Part shown: piece after piece, positions 21,505 to 27,606 of the stretch | Numbering within the stretch: the stretch's first letter is position 1 | How the letters are laid out: every line of letters begins with the position of its first letter | From: a virus | Reading direction: 5' to 3' (one strand) | Virus record (IMG/VR): IMGVR_UViG_3300032093_000678 | Location: 1 to 27,606 of that record | Length of the DNA: 27,606 bases | Program-made: the position numbers and the translations under genes | The notes under the pieces: model-generated | Told to the model about the DNA's origin: nothing | What the model saw: the letters and a program-made list of their open reading frames with translations, nothing else | Database searches by the model: none

Positions 21505-22953
21505 TCATGCCGGAATTTGTTCTTCGTCTTCGTCGTCTGATGATTCCTCAGGCATTTGTTGCATTTCGCGTGGCTCAGGCTGATCCATTTCGATCAGGCC
21601 ACCGTTTTGCGTAGCTTCTAGCTCTTCTTCTACGTCAAAGTCATCGCCTAGGACTTCCCCTTCGCTGAGCTGATCGAGCAGTGTCTTCTGTGTGATTGTG
21701 CCAGCTGTATAAAGCGCTAGCAGTGATTGGATCTCCTGCGGTTCAAGACGTGAGCCTAGGAAGTCACGGTTAACGTAACTGCTCCCAGCTTCAGGGATAT
21801 TCAGATACTGCGCATGATAAGTGAGGCAATTGTCGATCATGTCTTGCATGTTCTGCGCAATGACCATCATGGTGCTGTCACCTTGACTGCGGTCAATGCG
21901 TTTAGCCTCGGCGGTTTCAGCCGATAGCTTTTGACCAAGCACAGCTGACAAACCTAGTTCGTTGATCTGATAGGCAATCTGCTCTAGGCGCTTGAACTGC
22001 GCTTCAAAGCTGTTGCCACTGGGTTCGATGTACTCTGCCCGCCCTTCTGATGGGAAGGCGATAGCTTCACCAGGACCGGCTGATACTTCCTCGGCAGCAG
22101 ATGGGAAGCCGAAAAACGCCAGCATCGGCACGGCACTGATGTGAAGCTGATTATCTAGGTCAGATTGGATTTGGTATGCCTTCAGATTTAGCTCCGCGAT
22201 GTCTTCCATCGGCGGACGTGATTCCATGAAATTGACGCGGTTAGCGTAGGCAACGCTAAAGGGGATTTGTTCTAGCGTTGTGGTGCCGCTGTCATGGATC
22301 TGGAAGTCGCCAGCCTTTTCGTCGCGGCGGTGGATTTCAAAAGCGCCAGGGGTTAGTACTCTGACCTGTTCGACTTCTTTCTCTCCGTATAACCCATCAG
22401 GCACAACAACACGCTCCAACAGGCGAAGCTGGCTCAGTTGTTGAGCACCGTCTTTTAGTTCAGTGCGCCAGCCTAGGATGTCACGCGGCGTATAGCTGAC
22501 CCAATACGGTCTTCCGTTTTCACCACTAGTAGGTGCATCCACAAGCACGCCAACATGCCCGTAACGCACCATTTTGCGTGCGGTTTCATATGTCCAGACG
22601 TTGAGGTCGTTGCCGAGCAGGTCTACGTCAAAAAGCTGCTCGCGTACCAGATCAGATACATCGTTTAACCTGACCGGCTTGCGTGTCAACATGCCAGCGA
22701 GCATCCGCTCAAGCCGGACGTAATACGGTGCCAGCACTGAACGTGCCAGCCTGTTGTCGTAGCTTTCGTCTAGCTCGCGTGGTTCTTGCGGGAGGTAACG
22801 GCGATGGCGGCGCCGCATTTCGTAGGTGCCGCCGATCAGATCCTCAATCAGAACCCAGTGTGGTTCTTGGTTACGCCAAGCAGAATTGGGATCATTGACC
22901 TGCGCGACGCGACTGGTCAGTTGGCGGTCATAGTGACGAAAGCCGGAGTACAC
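21505..22953 (-). CDS. Portal protein (DUF4055-like)
   Basis: This 482-residue protein forms the dodecameric DNA channel and terminase docking site. It has ALVLRP-type portal features: YDNRLARSVLAPYYVRLERM, LAGMLTRKPVRLND, MVRYGHVGVLVDAPTSGENG, RPYWVSYTPRDILGW, then EQIPFSVAYANRVNFMESRP, ELNLKAYQIQSDLDNQLHIS and ETAEAKRIDRSQGDSTMMVI. This order is that of DUF4055 portals. The acidic C-terminus (EESSDDEDEEQIP) is ordinary for portals. The frame's only sensible start is a GTG at 22953, because a TGA lies in frame at 22978..22980 and the first ATG would remove 45 residues. No clear Shine-Dalgarno precedes it. It begins 29 bases after the cyAbrB stop. Confidence 0.85.
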   Translation of the reverse strand: MYSGFRHYDRQLTSRVAQVNDPNSAWRNQEPHWVLIEDLIGGTYEMRRRHRRYLPQEPRELDESYDNRLARSVLAPYYVRLERMLAGMLTRKPVRLNDVSDLVREQLFDVDLLGNDLNVWTYETARKMVRYGHVGVLVDAPTSGENGRPYWVSYTPRDILGWRTELKDGAQQLSQLRLLERVVVPDGLYGEKEVEQVRVLTPGAFEIHRRDEKAGDFQIHDSGTTTLEQIPFSVAYANRVNFMESRPPMEDIAELNLKAYQIQSDLDNQLHISAVPMLAFFGFPSAAEEVSAGPGEAIAFPSEGRAEYIEPSGNSFEAQFKRLEQIAYQINELGLSAVLGQKLSAETAEAKRIDRSQGDSTMMVIAQNMQDMIDNCLTYHAQYLNIPEAGSSYVNRDFLGSRLEPQEIQSLLALYTAGTITQKTLLDQLSEGEVLGDDFDVEEELEATQNGGLIEMDQPEPREMQQMPEESSDDEDEEQIPA

Positions 22954-22982
22954 CAGTTTTATCGCGCAGGCTATGGATCAGT

Positions 22983-23324
22983 TTAAGCAGCTACAGGTTG
23001 CTCGCTGTTAGCAGCAGAGAGGGTGACAGACTTGCGACCGAGTTTGATTTCAAACTCATCGCCGGGTTTGAAACCCATTTCCTGAACGTAGCCTTCACCG
23101 ATGGACAGTTTGCCGTTGAACTGCACTTTGGTTTTGTAGGTCAGGCTGCGACCACGTTTGGCGGCAGGCTTCAGTTCAAAGCCTTTTGCTTCGAGGAGTG
23201 CTTCGTAGAACTGGGTGAAGCAGAGCTTGTCGCCTTTGAGGTAGCCGCACTCGCGGACCAGCTCAGTTTTGCTGGCATCCTTGAGTTCTTTGACTTTGGC
23301 GAGTAGTTCAGGGCCGGTGAGCAT
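22983..23324 (-). CDS. Cyanobacterial AbrB-type (cyAbrB) DNA-binding protein
   Basis: This 113-residue protein matches the cyAbrB family in layout. Residues 1-14 are MLTGPELLAKVKEL; residues 15-60 hold the cyanobacteria-specific helical region (SKTELVRECGYLKGDKLCFT, YEALLEAKGFELK). After a basic RGRSLTY linker comes the AbrB-like beta-hairpin domain KTKVQFNGKLSIGEGYVQEM, then GFKPGDEFEIKLGRKSVTL (about 66-103). Host family members regulate nitrogen, carbon and other genes as transition-state regulators by binding DNA as dimers. The phage copy keeps all recognisable blocks and has a slightly shorter N-terminal loop. It sits between terL and the portal, where such a gene is unexpected, and has a candidate promoter of its own. 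Whether it targets host or phage genes is unknown. It is strong evidence for a cyanobacterial host. Confidence 0.85.
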   Translation of the reverse strand: MLTGPELLAKVKELKDASKTELVRECGYLKGDKLCFTQFYEALLEAKGFELKPAAKRGRSLTYKTKVQFNGKLSIGEGYVQEMGFKPGDEFEIKLGRKSVTLSAANSEQPVAA

Positions 23325-23351
23325 TAGTAGGGTAAGACCGAGACGCTGCTG

Positions 23352-23380
23352 ACTATAGCTTTAATACAGCCTGATGCCAG
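23352..23380 (-). promoter_or_regulatory. Candidate sigma-70-type promoter for cyAbrB
   Basis: On the minus strand, CTGGCA (23380..23375, four of six matches to TTGACA) and TATAGT (23357..23352, five of six matches to TATAAT) are separated by exactly 17 bases. A start about seven bases beyond the -10 would leave a leader of some 20 bases before the cyAbrB ATG. It overlaps the end of terL. Support is by consensus only; no expression data exist. Confidence 0.4.
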
Positions 23381-24710
23381 TACCTCTGCCCGCGCCAGCG
23401 TGTAGCGGGTTGAACTCACGCCAGATGAGGTAGCCGAGCGCGTCATTCATGTGGTCATGCCCTGAATCCTTGTCAGGGTCGCCCTTTTCGGTATAGCACT
23501 GCAATTCTAGGCATTCGATCATCCGCTTACAGCTTGCGCTGATCTGCAGCCTCACCTGTCCTTTGCCGTTTTCTAGCAGTGCCTGCACAGCAGAAACCCT
23601 GTCTCTGACTGGTGGGTTGGCGCGTGGTGACTGGTTTGACATGCCGTAGGACTCCAAGATCTGGATGTCGGTTTGACTGGCGTTAGTGCTGCGGTTGCCA
23701 CCAGAGGCGTCAGGGTAGATGTAAATACGACGGTCTGGGTAGTGTGCTTTGATCTGCTGGGCTAGGCTATCGGTGTCGTGAGCACCGCTAATCTCGTCGA
23801 TCACGAACAGGGTGTTGTTGAGCTTGACGCCAATCACGGCGGACATGTTGCCGACGTTGAAGTCAACGCCAACGCGTAGCGGTTCGCGCTCAGTGTCTGG
23901 CAGCTTGCTGATGACGTGCTTGTTGCGGTCGAAGCGGTCGTAGACAGTGCCGGTTGTGAGGTTGACGAACTCGCCGTCTAGGTATGCCTTCAGCAGAGTT
24001 GGGTCGTAGTTTGCTTCGAGGCGCTCAATAAAGTCTGGTGGTAGGTGCGGGTTATCGACCGACCGCATTTTGATTAGCTTGCGATCCTGTCTGGTTTGAG
24101 CTTCCTCGCTGCCGAAGGTAGTCCACATCCAGCGGAAACCTTCAGGCGTTGACGCGGCACCGAACTGACGGACGTTGCCAGAACGTAAGCGACCAAGGAT
24201 TTTTGGGAATGCCTTGTTAGCGATGGCTGGGGTAACGGTATCGATCTCGTCTGCCAGCACCCAAGCAAGGTTCAGACCGATGATGCGTGACCAGTTCTCA
24301 AAGCTACGGCACAGGATTTTCGTGTCGCCACCTGGTAGGTGGAGCATGTACTCCGGCAGCGGTGATGCACGAAAGGTGTATGGGATCTCGTAGTGCTCCA
24401 GGAAGTCTTCGAAGTCGTTTTGCCAGATGTCGCGGATTAGCGGTCCGGTTGGTTCCATGACGCAACCGATAAAGCCCTGATTGGCAGCAGCGAGGGTAAC
24501 TGCCTTGGCTGCTAGGGCACGAGTTTTACCAGCGCCGTAGCCTGCGCTGATGCCGATGATCTGCGTTTGATCGTCGGTGACGAACGCTAGCTGTCCAGGG
24601 TGAAGGTCGCTGTGGATGCGCTGCAGCAGTTGGTCAGTGTCTATTAGCTCGCCGGAGTGGTTGAGCTGTTGTAGGACGTGACCTTCTGGCAGCGCAGACA
24701 GAATGCTCAC
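23361..24710 (-). CDS. terL: Terminase large subunit
   Basis: This is the ATPase-nuclease that packages DNA into the prohead. The Walker A motif SAGYGAGKTR lies at about residues 56-64 and Walker B AWVLADEID at about 149-157, with the coupling acidic DE pair. The RNase H-like nuclease part has VGVDFNVGNMSAVIGV (D near 283), IYIYPDASGG (D near 334) and the DHMNDALGYLIW helix (D near 423), so all three metal-binding acids are visible. The open frame could begin at TTG 24716, but GTG 24710 is preferred because it forms a GTGA overlap with the small subunit stop. The protein is then about 449 residues, normal for the family. Confidence 0.92.
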   Translation of the reverse strand: MSILSALPEGHVLQQLNHSGELIDTDQLLQRIHSDLHPGQLAFVTDDQTQIIGISAGYGAGKTRALAAKAVTLAAANQGFIGCVMEPTGPLIRDIWQNDFEDFLEHYEIPYTFRASPLPEYMLHLPGGDTKILCRSFENWSRIIGLNLAWVLADEIDTVTPAIANKAFPKILGRLRSGNVRQFGAASTPEGFRWMWTTFGSEEAQTRQDRKLIKMRSVDNPHLPPDFIERLEANYDPTLLKAYLDGEFVNLTTGTVYDRFDRNKHVISKLPDTEREPLRVGVDFNVGNMSAVIGVKLNNTLFVIDEISGAHDTDSLAQQIKAHYPDRRIYIYPDASGGNRSTNASQTDIQILESYGMSNQSPRANPPVRDRVSAVQALLENGKGQVRLQISASCKRMIECLELQCYTEKGDPDKDSGHDHMNDALGYLIWREFNPLHAGAGRGTGIRLY

Positions 24711-25030
24711 GAGCAAAGCTGCGCCAAGCGTGCAGCAGTATTGATGGCGCCGAGAGCGATGTGATACTGCCCAGCTTTGCGTGCTTCAAGCTGCAGTGTT
24801 GAGCATTGGGATAGAAGATCAGCGATCATCTGCGGGCGTTCTATGTCCCAGTCAGCACGCAGTTGATCACGTGCTAGTTGGAGGTATTTATCACAGGCGC
24901 GTTCGCTTACCCCCCAGTTTTCCGATGCAAATCGTATGCAATCTGAACGTCGCCCACCGTTAGCGATGATGCGAGCGAAGCGTTGAGCGCGAAGTTCAGT
25001 TTCTGCTTTAGTACCGCGATGAGCTGCCAT
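24707..25030 (-). CDS. terS: Terminase small subunit
   Basis: This 107-residue protein directly precedes terL and overlaps it by four bases (GTGA). It has a helix-turn-helix-like N-terminus (KAETELRAQRFARIIANGGR, RSDCIRFASENWGVSERACD), where the 'I..G..R.D.I....E.WGVSER....Y...AR' pattern is typical of phage TerS DNA-binding domains, followed by a helical oligomerisation region (LLSQCSTLQLEARKAGQYHI, ALGAINTAARLAQL). It recognises the packaging site in phage DNA and hands it to TerL. Its ATG shares a base with the stop of the Mom-like gene (TAATG), so expression is coupled with the modification genes. Confidence 0.78.
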   Translation of the reverse strand: MAAHRGTKAETELRAQRFARIIANGGRRSDCIRFASENWGVSERACDKYLQLARDQLRADWDIERPQMIADLLSQCSTLQLEARKAGQYHIALGAINTAARLAQLCS

Positions 25031-25842
25031 TAGGACACCTCTTGCGATGAAATGGAGCGAGGTGGTCGGTGATGCTCCGCCGCCGAGACGCTGGTAGCGC
25101 CTGTTGCCTGCTTACCTCGCGTGGTCATGCTAGCACCTTTATACATTTTGGCACCTACCTCTTCGATTTTAGAGAATGGGAGGATGGGTATGGTTAGGCG
25201 TTGTTTGGCTGATTGATCTATGAGGTAGATGTAGCGTAGCTGGAAGCCAGGAACGAATTTAGCGCCGATTGCTTTAAAGGGTGCGATTGTGGCACCGGAG
25301 TAGTAGGGGATGTTCCATTTTTTACATAGGCGACGACGTAGGGCGCAACCTTCTTTTGATGACCCGCCGTTTGTGATGGGGAGGGTAGCGTAGACCTCGC
25401 CATCAGGAAAGCGAAGCATGGATGTGTTGGGTTTGATGCCTGTGAGGTAAAAACCGCTGGCACGGTAGATAGTGCCATCACCGCACTGTGAACCGTCAGC
25501 GTATGAGACTATCCACTGGATGTGTGGGTATTGTTTGCGGATTAATTTGATGGCGATGGCGATAGCGCGTGATTCGCTGTTGCGTGGCAAGAGGTCATGA
25601 AACGCCATACGGTTGAGTTCTAGGAACCCGTTCCATGGCGTGTCACGGACGAATGCTTGTGTTTTGCGTTTGTCCATGCTGGGACCAAACTGCATTGCAC
25701 CCAGCAGTTGACCGTTTAGGTAGACGCCAAAGTGTAGTTGGCTATTGGGAACTACTTTGCTGGAGTAGTGAACGCGTTTGACCAGTTCGTTTGCGGCGGC
25801 TGCCTTGATGGGTTTAACGAGTATGTCTTTAGCGGAGGCCAT
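25030..25842 (-). CDS. Mom-like DNA-modifying GNAT-fold protein
   Basis: This 270-residue protein resembles the Mom family, which adds a carbamoylmethyl-type group to adenine in phage Mu DNA and blocks many restriction enzymes. Visible motifs are LVKRVHYSSKVVP (H25-Y26), LHFGVYLNGQLLGAMQFGPS, ELNRMAF (R78), NSESRAIAIAIKLIRK, then IVSYADGSQCGDGTIYRASG (D116, D122) and FYLTG. The later block LRYIYLIDQ and IPILPFSKIEEVG is also typical of Mom homologues. About 34 extra polar residues end the protein. The open frame extends to 25923, but I start at the ATG at 25842 (MASAKD...), preceded by GGGG. It overlaps the ParB-like gene by 14 bases and is coupled to terS, so it should be made with packaging genes. 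The exact modification is not deducible here. Confidence 0.78.
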   Translation of the reverse strand: MASAKDILVKPIKAAAANELVKRVHYSSKVVPNSQLHFGVYLNGQLLGAMQFGPSMDKRKTQAFVRDTPWNGFLELNRMAFHDLLPRNSESRAIAIAIKLIRKQYPHIQWIVSYADGSQCGDGTIYRASGFYLTGIKPNTSMLRFPDGEVYATLPITNGGSSKEGCALRRRLCKKWNIPYYSGATIAPFKAIGAKFVPGFQLRYIYLIDQSAKQRLTIPILPFSKIEEVGAKMYKGASMTTRGKQATGATSVSAAEHHRPPRSISSQEVS

Positions 25843-26449
25843 GATCACTACCCCATGAAAGGAAGAGTTCAGCAACACGAGCAAGTGCGTTGCCGTTGCT
25901 GTTTTCGTTGATGGATTCGTCAAAGGAGCCCATCGCCTTTGCTTTGTTTAGGGCTTCTTGGACGATTATGGCTTGGTCGTCATGGAGAGTGAACGCCATC
26001 TGCTGAAAGGGTTGCTTGTCGCCGTCGTCTAGTTCTGGGAATGCTGTTTCAGCGTCGTCCAGCAGGCTGTCTAGGTCGGTTTGCTCAAACCATGGACTGA
26101 TGTCGTGTTCGTTTGATAGATGACGAAGCATGTCCTGATCCCACTCGCTGAGATCGCTGGTGCGGTTATCCGCTAGGGCTAAACCGACTTTTTCGTCTTC
26201 TGACAGTCCGGTGCGACGTACGGCGATGATTTCGTCACCGTCGGTTTCGATGATGCGGACGTTTTTGATGCCTGCTGCTTTAGCCCCTTCGACGGTGCCG
26301 TTGCCGGCGAGGATGCGATTTTCTTCGTCGATGACGATAGAGCGTGCTGCACCGTAACGGTCGATGGATTCTTTGATCAGGGCAGCAGAGCGGTCGGTGC
26401 GCTTGCGGGCATTTTTATGGTCTGACTTCAGTGAATCAATGGATGGCAC
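25829..26449 (-). CDS. ParB-like (ParB/sulfiredoxin-fold) protein
   Basis: This 206-residue protein begins at GTG 26449 (MPSIDSLKSDHKNARKRTDR). Residues 1-95 carry the ParB N-terminal pattern: NARKRTDRSAALIKESIDRY, GAARSIVIDEENRILAGNGT, VEGAKAAGIKNVRIIE and KVGLALADNRTSDLSEWD. The GNGT stretch (49-52) corresponds to the nucleotide-binding GHGR/GERR motif of ParB-like domains, altered as in many phage ParB-like proteins. No HTH follows, so this is not a partition protein. The C-terminal half is acidic. Phage ParB-like proteins often accompany DNA methylases or Mom homologues. Its end overlaps the Mom-like start, so a joint role in DNA modification or protection is likely, though inferred. No clear ribosome site lies before the GTG. 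Confidence 0.78.
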   Translation of the reverse strand: MPSIDSLKSDHKNARKRTDRSAALIKESIDRYGAARSIVIDEENRILAGNGTVEGAKAAGIKNVRIIETDGDEIIAVRRTGLSEDEKVGLALADNRTSDLSEWDQDMLRHLSNEHDISPWFEQTDLDSLLDDAETAFPELDDGDKQPFQQMAFTLHDDQAIIVQEALNKAKAMGSFDESINENSNGNALARVAELFLSWGSDHGLR

Positions 26450-26485
26450 TGCGTAGGTGTAGCGAGTGCAGAAAGGATAACAAGG

Positions 26486-26671
26486 TTAGGTAGAAGATTT
26501 CAACTGCCGTAGCTGATTGATTTTTGGTTCGACGAGGTGATGAGAAGAAACGGTGCCGCAGGTGTCGCCAATGCAAACGCGAACGCTGCCGTCATCGAGC
26601 GTATGGCAAGTCGGCTGGACGGATGAAGCGGCTGATTCGACCAGTAAGTTCAGGCGGTCGCGTGGGGTCAT
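26486..26671 (-). CDS. Small hypothetical protein upstream of ParB-like gene
   Basis: This 61-residue frame starts MTPRDRLNLLVESAASSVQP and continues TCHTLDDGSVRVCIGDTCGT, then HHLVEPKINQLRQLK. Residues look like a helix followed by a small beta hairpin with two Cys (CIGDTC) and a further Cys earlier (QPTC). It overlaps the preceding frame by 80 bases. The position and amino-acid pattern favour a real gene, but no family is known to me. A metal-binding or redox role for the Cys residues would be speculation. Confidence 0.5.
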   Translation of the reverse strand: MTPRDRLNLLVESAASSVQPTCHTLDDGSVRVCIGDTCGTVSSHHLVEPKINQLRQLKSST

Positions 26672-26759
26672 GGCGTTGGTGGTAGAGGGCGGTTAGGTAG
26701 TCATCCATCAGTGTGAGCAGCTCCTGCGGATCGGGTAGCGGGCGTTTGCGGTTTGACAT
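26592..26759 (-). CDS. Small hypothetical protein overlapping its neighbours
   Basis: This 55-residue protein starts from the ATG at 26759 (MSNRKRPLPDPQELLTLMDD). It continues YLTALYHQRHDPTRPPELTG, ISRFIRPADLPYAR. The first 35 residues read as a credible helix-rich protein. The open frame continues upstream to an ATG at 26819, but that part is low-complexity and lies within the preceding gene. The frame overlaps the RHH-like gene by 59 bases and the next gene by 80 bases, so it is one of the least secure small genes here. Confidence 0.42.
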   Translation of the reverse strand: MSNRKRPLPDPQELLTLMDDYLTALYHQRHDPTRPPELTGRISRFIRPADLPYAR

Positions 26760-27030
26760 GGACGGCATTGATGACAGCAGCGGCGATGGCTTCGATGATG
26801 GGGCGCGGTGCGCAACCACGAGAGGCGGCTAGAGCGGCCTGTACGGCGCGGTGGTAGGTCTGCAGGGTGAGCGGGGCTGCAGCGGCGTTAGCAGCGACTG
26901 CAGGGTCACCTAGGGCGCGCAGACGCATCAGGGTGGAGCGATCCATGCCAAGGGCTTGGGCTTGGCGGGTGATGTGGGCGTTTTCGTCGACGGTCAAGCC
27001 GACTTTGACGGCGGTGCGCTTTTCGGTCAA
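26701..27030 (-). CDS. Putative ribbon-helix-helix-like small protein
   Basis: This 109-residue protein begins MTEKRTAVKVGLTVDENAHI and TRQAQALGMDRSTLMRLRAL. The 'KVGLTVDEN..I...A..LGMDRSTL.R..AL' pattern looks like a ribbon-helix-helix DNA-binding motif: a basic strand, a helix, a turn at LGM-D-RS-TL, and a second helix. The remainder is Ala-rich helix (PAVAANAAAAPLTLQTYHRA, PIIEAIAAAVINAVHVK). It may regulate nearby early genes or act as a mobilisation-like accessory. Its start lies four bases after the stop of the preceding gene. The family call is by motif resemblance only. Confidence 0.5.
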   Translation of the reverse strand: MTEKRTAVKVGLTVDENAHITRQAQALGMDRSTLMRLRALGDPAVAANAAAAPLTLQTYHRAVQAALAASRGCAPRPIIEAIAAAVINAVHVKPQTPATRSAGAAHTDG

Positions 27031-27033
27031 ATC

Positions 27034-27267
27034 TCAGTACGGGAGCGGGTTTTCGTCGGGTTCAGGCTGGAAGTCACGCGGGTCTGTGACCTGAACGTGC
27101 GGGTTGGCGTAATGCTCAGGATCGCGTAACAGGTTCCTGTAGGCGCTTGGGTTGTTGTGCCCTGGTGGCGGGCTGTCGAAATCTTCGATGGTGCAGCGCC
27201 CAGCAGCGATGAGGCGTTCTAGGAGCTGGCGAGCACCGTGCTCGGTGGACAGGCGTTTTAGCGGCAT
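27034..27267 (-). CDS. Hypothetical protein
   Basis: This 77-residue protein is unrecognised. It begins MPLKRLSTEHGARQLLERLI and AAGRCTIEDFDSPPPGHNNP, then AYRNLLRDPEHYANPHVQVT and ends DENPLPY. A short N-terminal helix with a Pro/Asn-rich, acidic remainder is seen. The LLRDPEHYAN segment looks like a conserved small-protein patch. The ATG shares a base with the preceding stop (TGATG), supporting a real coupled gene. Confidence 0.55.
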   Translation of the reverse strand: MPLKRLSTEHGARQLLERLIAAGRCTIEDFDSPPPGHNNPSAYRNLLRDPEHYANPHVQVTDPRDFQPEPDENPLPY

Positions 27268-27563
27268 CAGGCGAATGCCTCCTCGCGCTTGCGTTCTTCC
27301 TCGGCGAACGGGTGGATGACGAACCTGCCGGGCGTGCCGCCTTCGACTGGCGGCTTGTAGGTCATGTACCTGCCGAACTCGTCGTAGCGCCCTAGCGGGT
27401 AGGGGTAGGCGTTGCGTAGCTGGAACTTATCTAGCTTTCGCTCTGCCTCCTCAAAGTCGCTGGCATCGACGGTGCGAAACGCGGGGGCGGTGCCTTCCTT
27501 GGCTGATTTAGGGAGGACGGCGTAGACGATGTGGTTTTTGCTTTCAGGGTTGAACAGTTTCAT
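27267..27563 (-). CDS. Hypothetical protein
   Basis: This 98-residue protein is unrecognised. It begins MKLFNPESKNHIVYAVLPKS and contains FRTVDASDFEEAERKLDKFQ and YPYPLGRYDEFGRYMTYKPP, ending in an acidic/basic helix (AEEERKREEAFA). The mix of a beta strand, a charged helix and a Tyr/Pro-rich loop suggests a small folded protein. Its ATG overlaps the stop of the partial gene at the right edge (ATGA), so it belongs to the same operon. Confidence 0.6.
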   Translation of the reverse strand: MKLFNPESKNHIVYAVLPKSAKEGTAPAFRTVDASDFEEAERKLDKFQLRNAYPYPLGRYDEFGRYMTYKPPVEGGTPGRFVIHPFAEEERKREEAFA

Positions 27564-27606
27564 CGGATCACGTCGGGGATGGTGCCATGCGCGATTGGGC
27601 GGTCGG
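27560..27606 (-). CDS. C-terminal end of a gene entering from the right edge
   Basis: On the minus strand the last 14 codons read DRPIAHGTIPDVIR followed by TGA, whose bases overlap the ATG of the 98-residue gene (ATGA). Overlap of this kind is the rule in this genome, and the residues look coding, so I read it as the end of an upstream gene of unknown function. The remaining sequence is outside the window. Confidence 0.45.
   Translation of the reverse strand, partial: DRPIAHGTIPDVIR

Noticed and set aside
25843-25923. Longer N-terminus of the Mom-like protein
   Set aside because: The extra 27 residues lie wholly within the ParB-like gene, and the Mom-type domain begins right after the ATG at 25842, which has a GGGG upstream.
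26450-26510. Possible promoter (TTGAAA then TGTTAT) upstream of the ParB-like gene
   Set aside because: The spacing is only 15 bases and the -10 match is weak, so it cannot be told from chance.
1-27606. tRNA genes, rRNA, CRISPR arrays, insertion sequences, integrase or attachment sites
   Set aside because: I saw none on reading. The window is nearly fully occupied by phage packaging and structural genes.

Overview
This window is the packaging and structural half of a tailed phage, a siphovirus judging by its tape-measure, tail-tube and lambda gpJ-like genes. The host is very probably a cyanobacterium. The strongest reason is the gene at 22983..23324, which encodes a cyanobacterial-type AbrB (cyAbrB) regulator, a family that is essentially a cyanobacterial signature. 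The tail-fibre vocabulary (GDTNTGIYSPGADQ, GRLLFFTTPDGS, ERMRINSAGDV) is also common in cyanophages. No integrase, tRNA, rRNA, CRISPR array or insertion sequence was seen. Coding is dense, and every gene but one lies on the minus strand, so transcription runs from high to low coordinates.

Layout in transcription order (right to left). (1) 27606-26486: a run of small, mostly unrecognised genes, one with a possible ribbon-helix-helix DNA-binding segment. (2) 26449-23361: a translationally coupled chain of ParB-like protein, Mom-like DNA-modifying acyltransferase, terminase small subunit and terminase large subunit. (3) 23324-22983: the cyAbrB gene, with its own candidate promoter inside the end of terL. 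(4) 22953-17392: portal, Mu gpF-like head protein, small basic proteins, scaffold and major capsid protein. A single plus-strand gene (19232..19459) is set in here, divergent from the scaffold gene across a 50-base gap holding two hairpins. (5) 17380-14131: decoration-like protein, connector, three accessory genes including a jelly-roll-like one, then head-tail joining proteins. (6) 14106-10559: major tail tube protein, a Rho-independent terminator, the tail assembly chaperone with an apparent +1 frameshift extension, and the tape measure. (7) 10559-5721: distal tail proteins, an NlpC/P60-like protein that seems to have lost its catalytic His, and a 1203-residue gpJ-like tip protein with a large coiled-coil insertion. 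(8) 5694-1: two more tail-tube-like proteins and two long tail fibres, the second running off the left edge.

How it fits together: the ParB-like/Mom-like pair is co-expressed with packaging genes, which fits modifying phage DNA before it is packaged, presumably against host restriction. The cyAbrB homologue could act on the host AbrB regulon or on the phage's own late genes. The terminator after the tail-tube gene and the hairpin-rich leaders of the scaffold and capsid genes look like devices for setting the dosage of structural proteins.

The most noteworthy items are the phage-borne cyAbrB, the Mom/ParB pair, the predicted +1 (or -2) frameshift in the tail chaperone, three tail-tube-like paralogues, and the recurrent GCC/GGC mini-hairpins in leaders of major structural genes. 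All functional calls come from reading the sequence; no database search was run.
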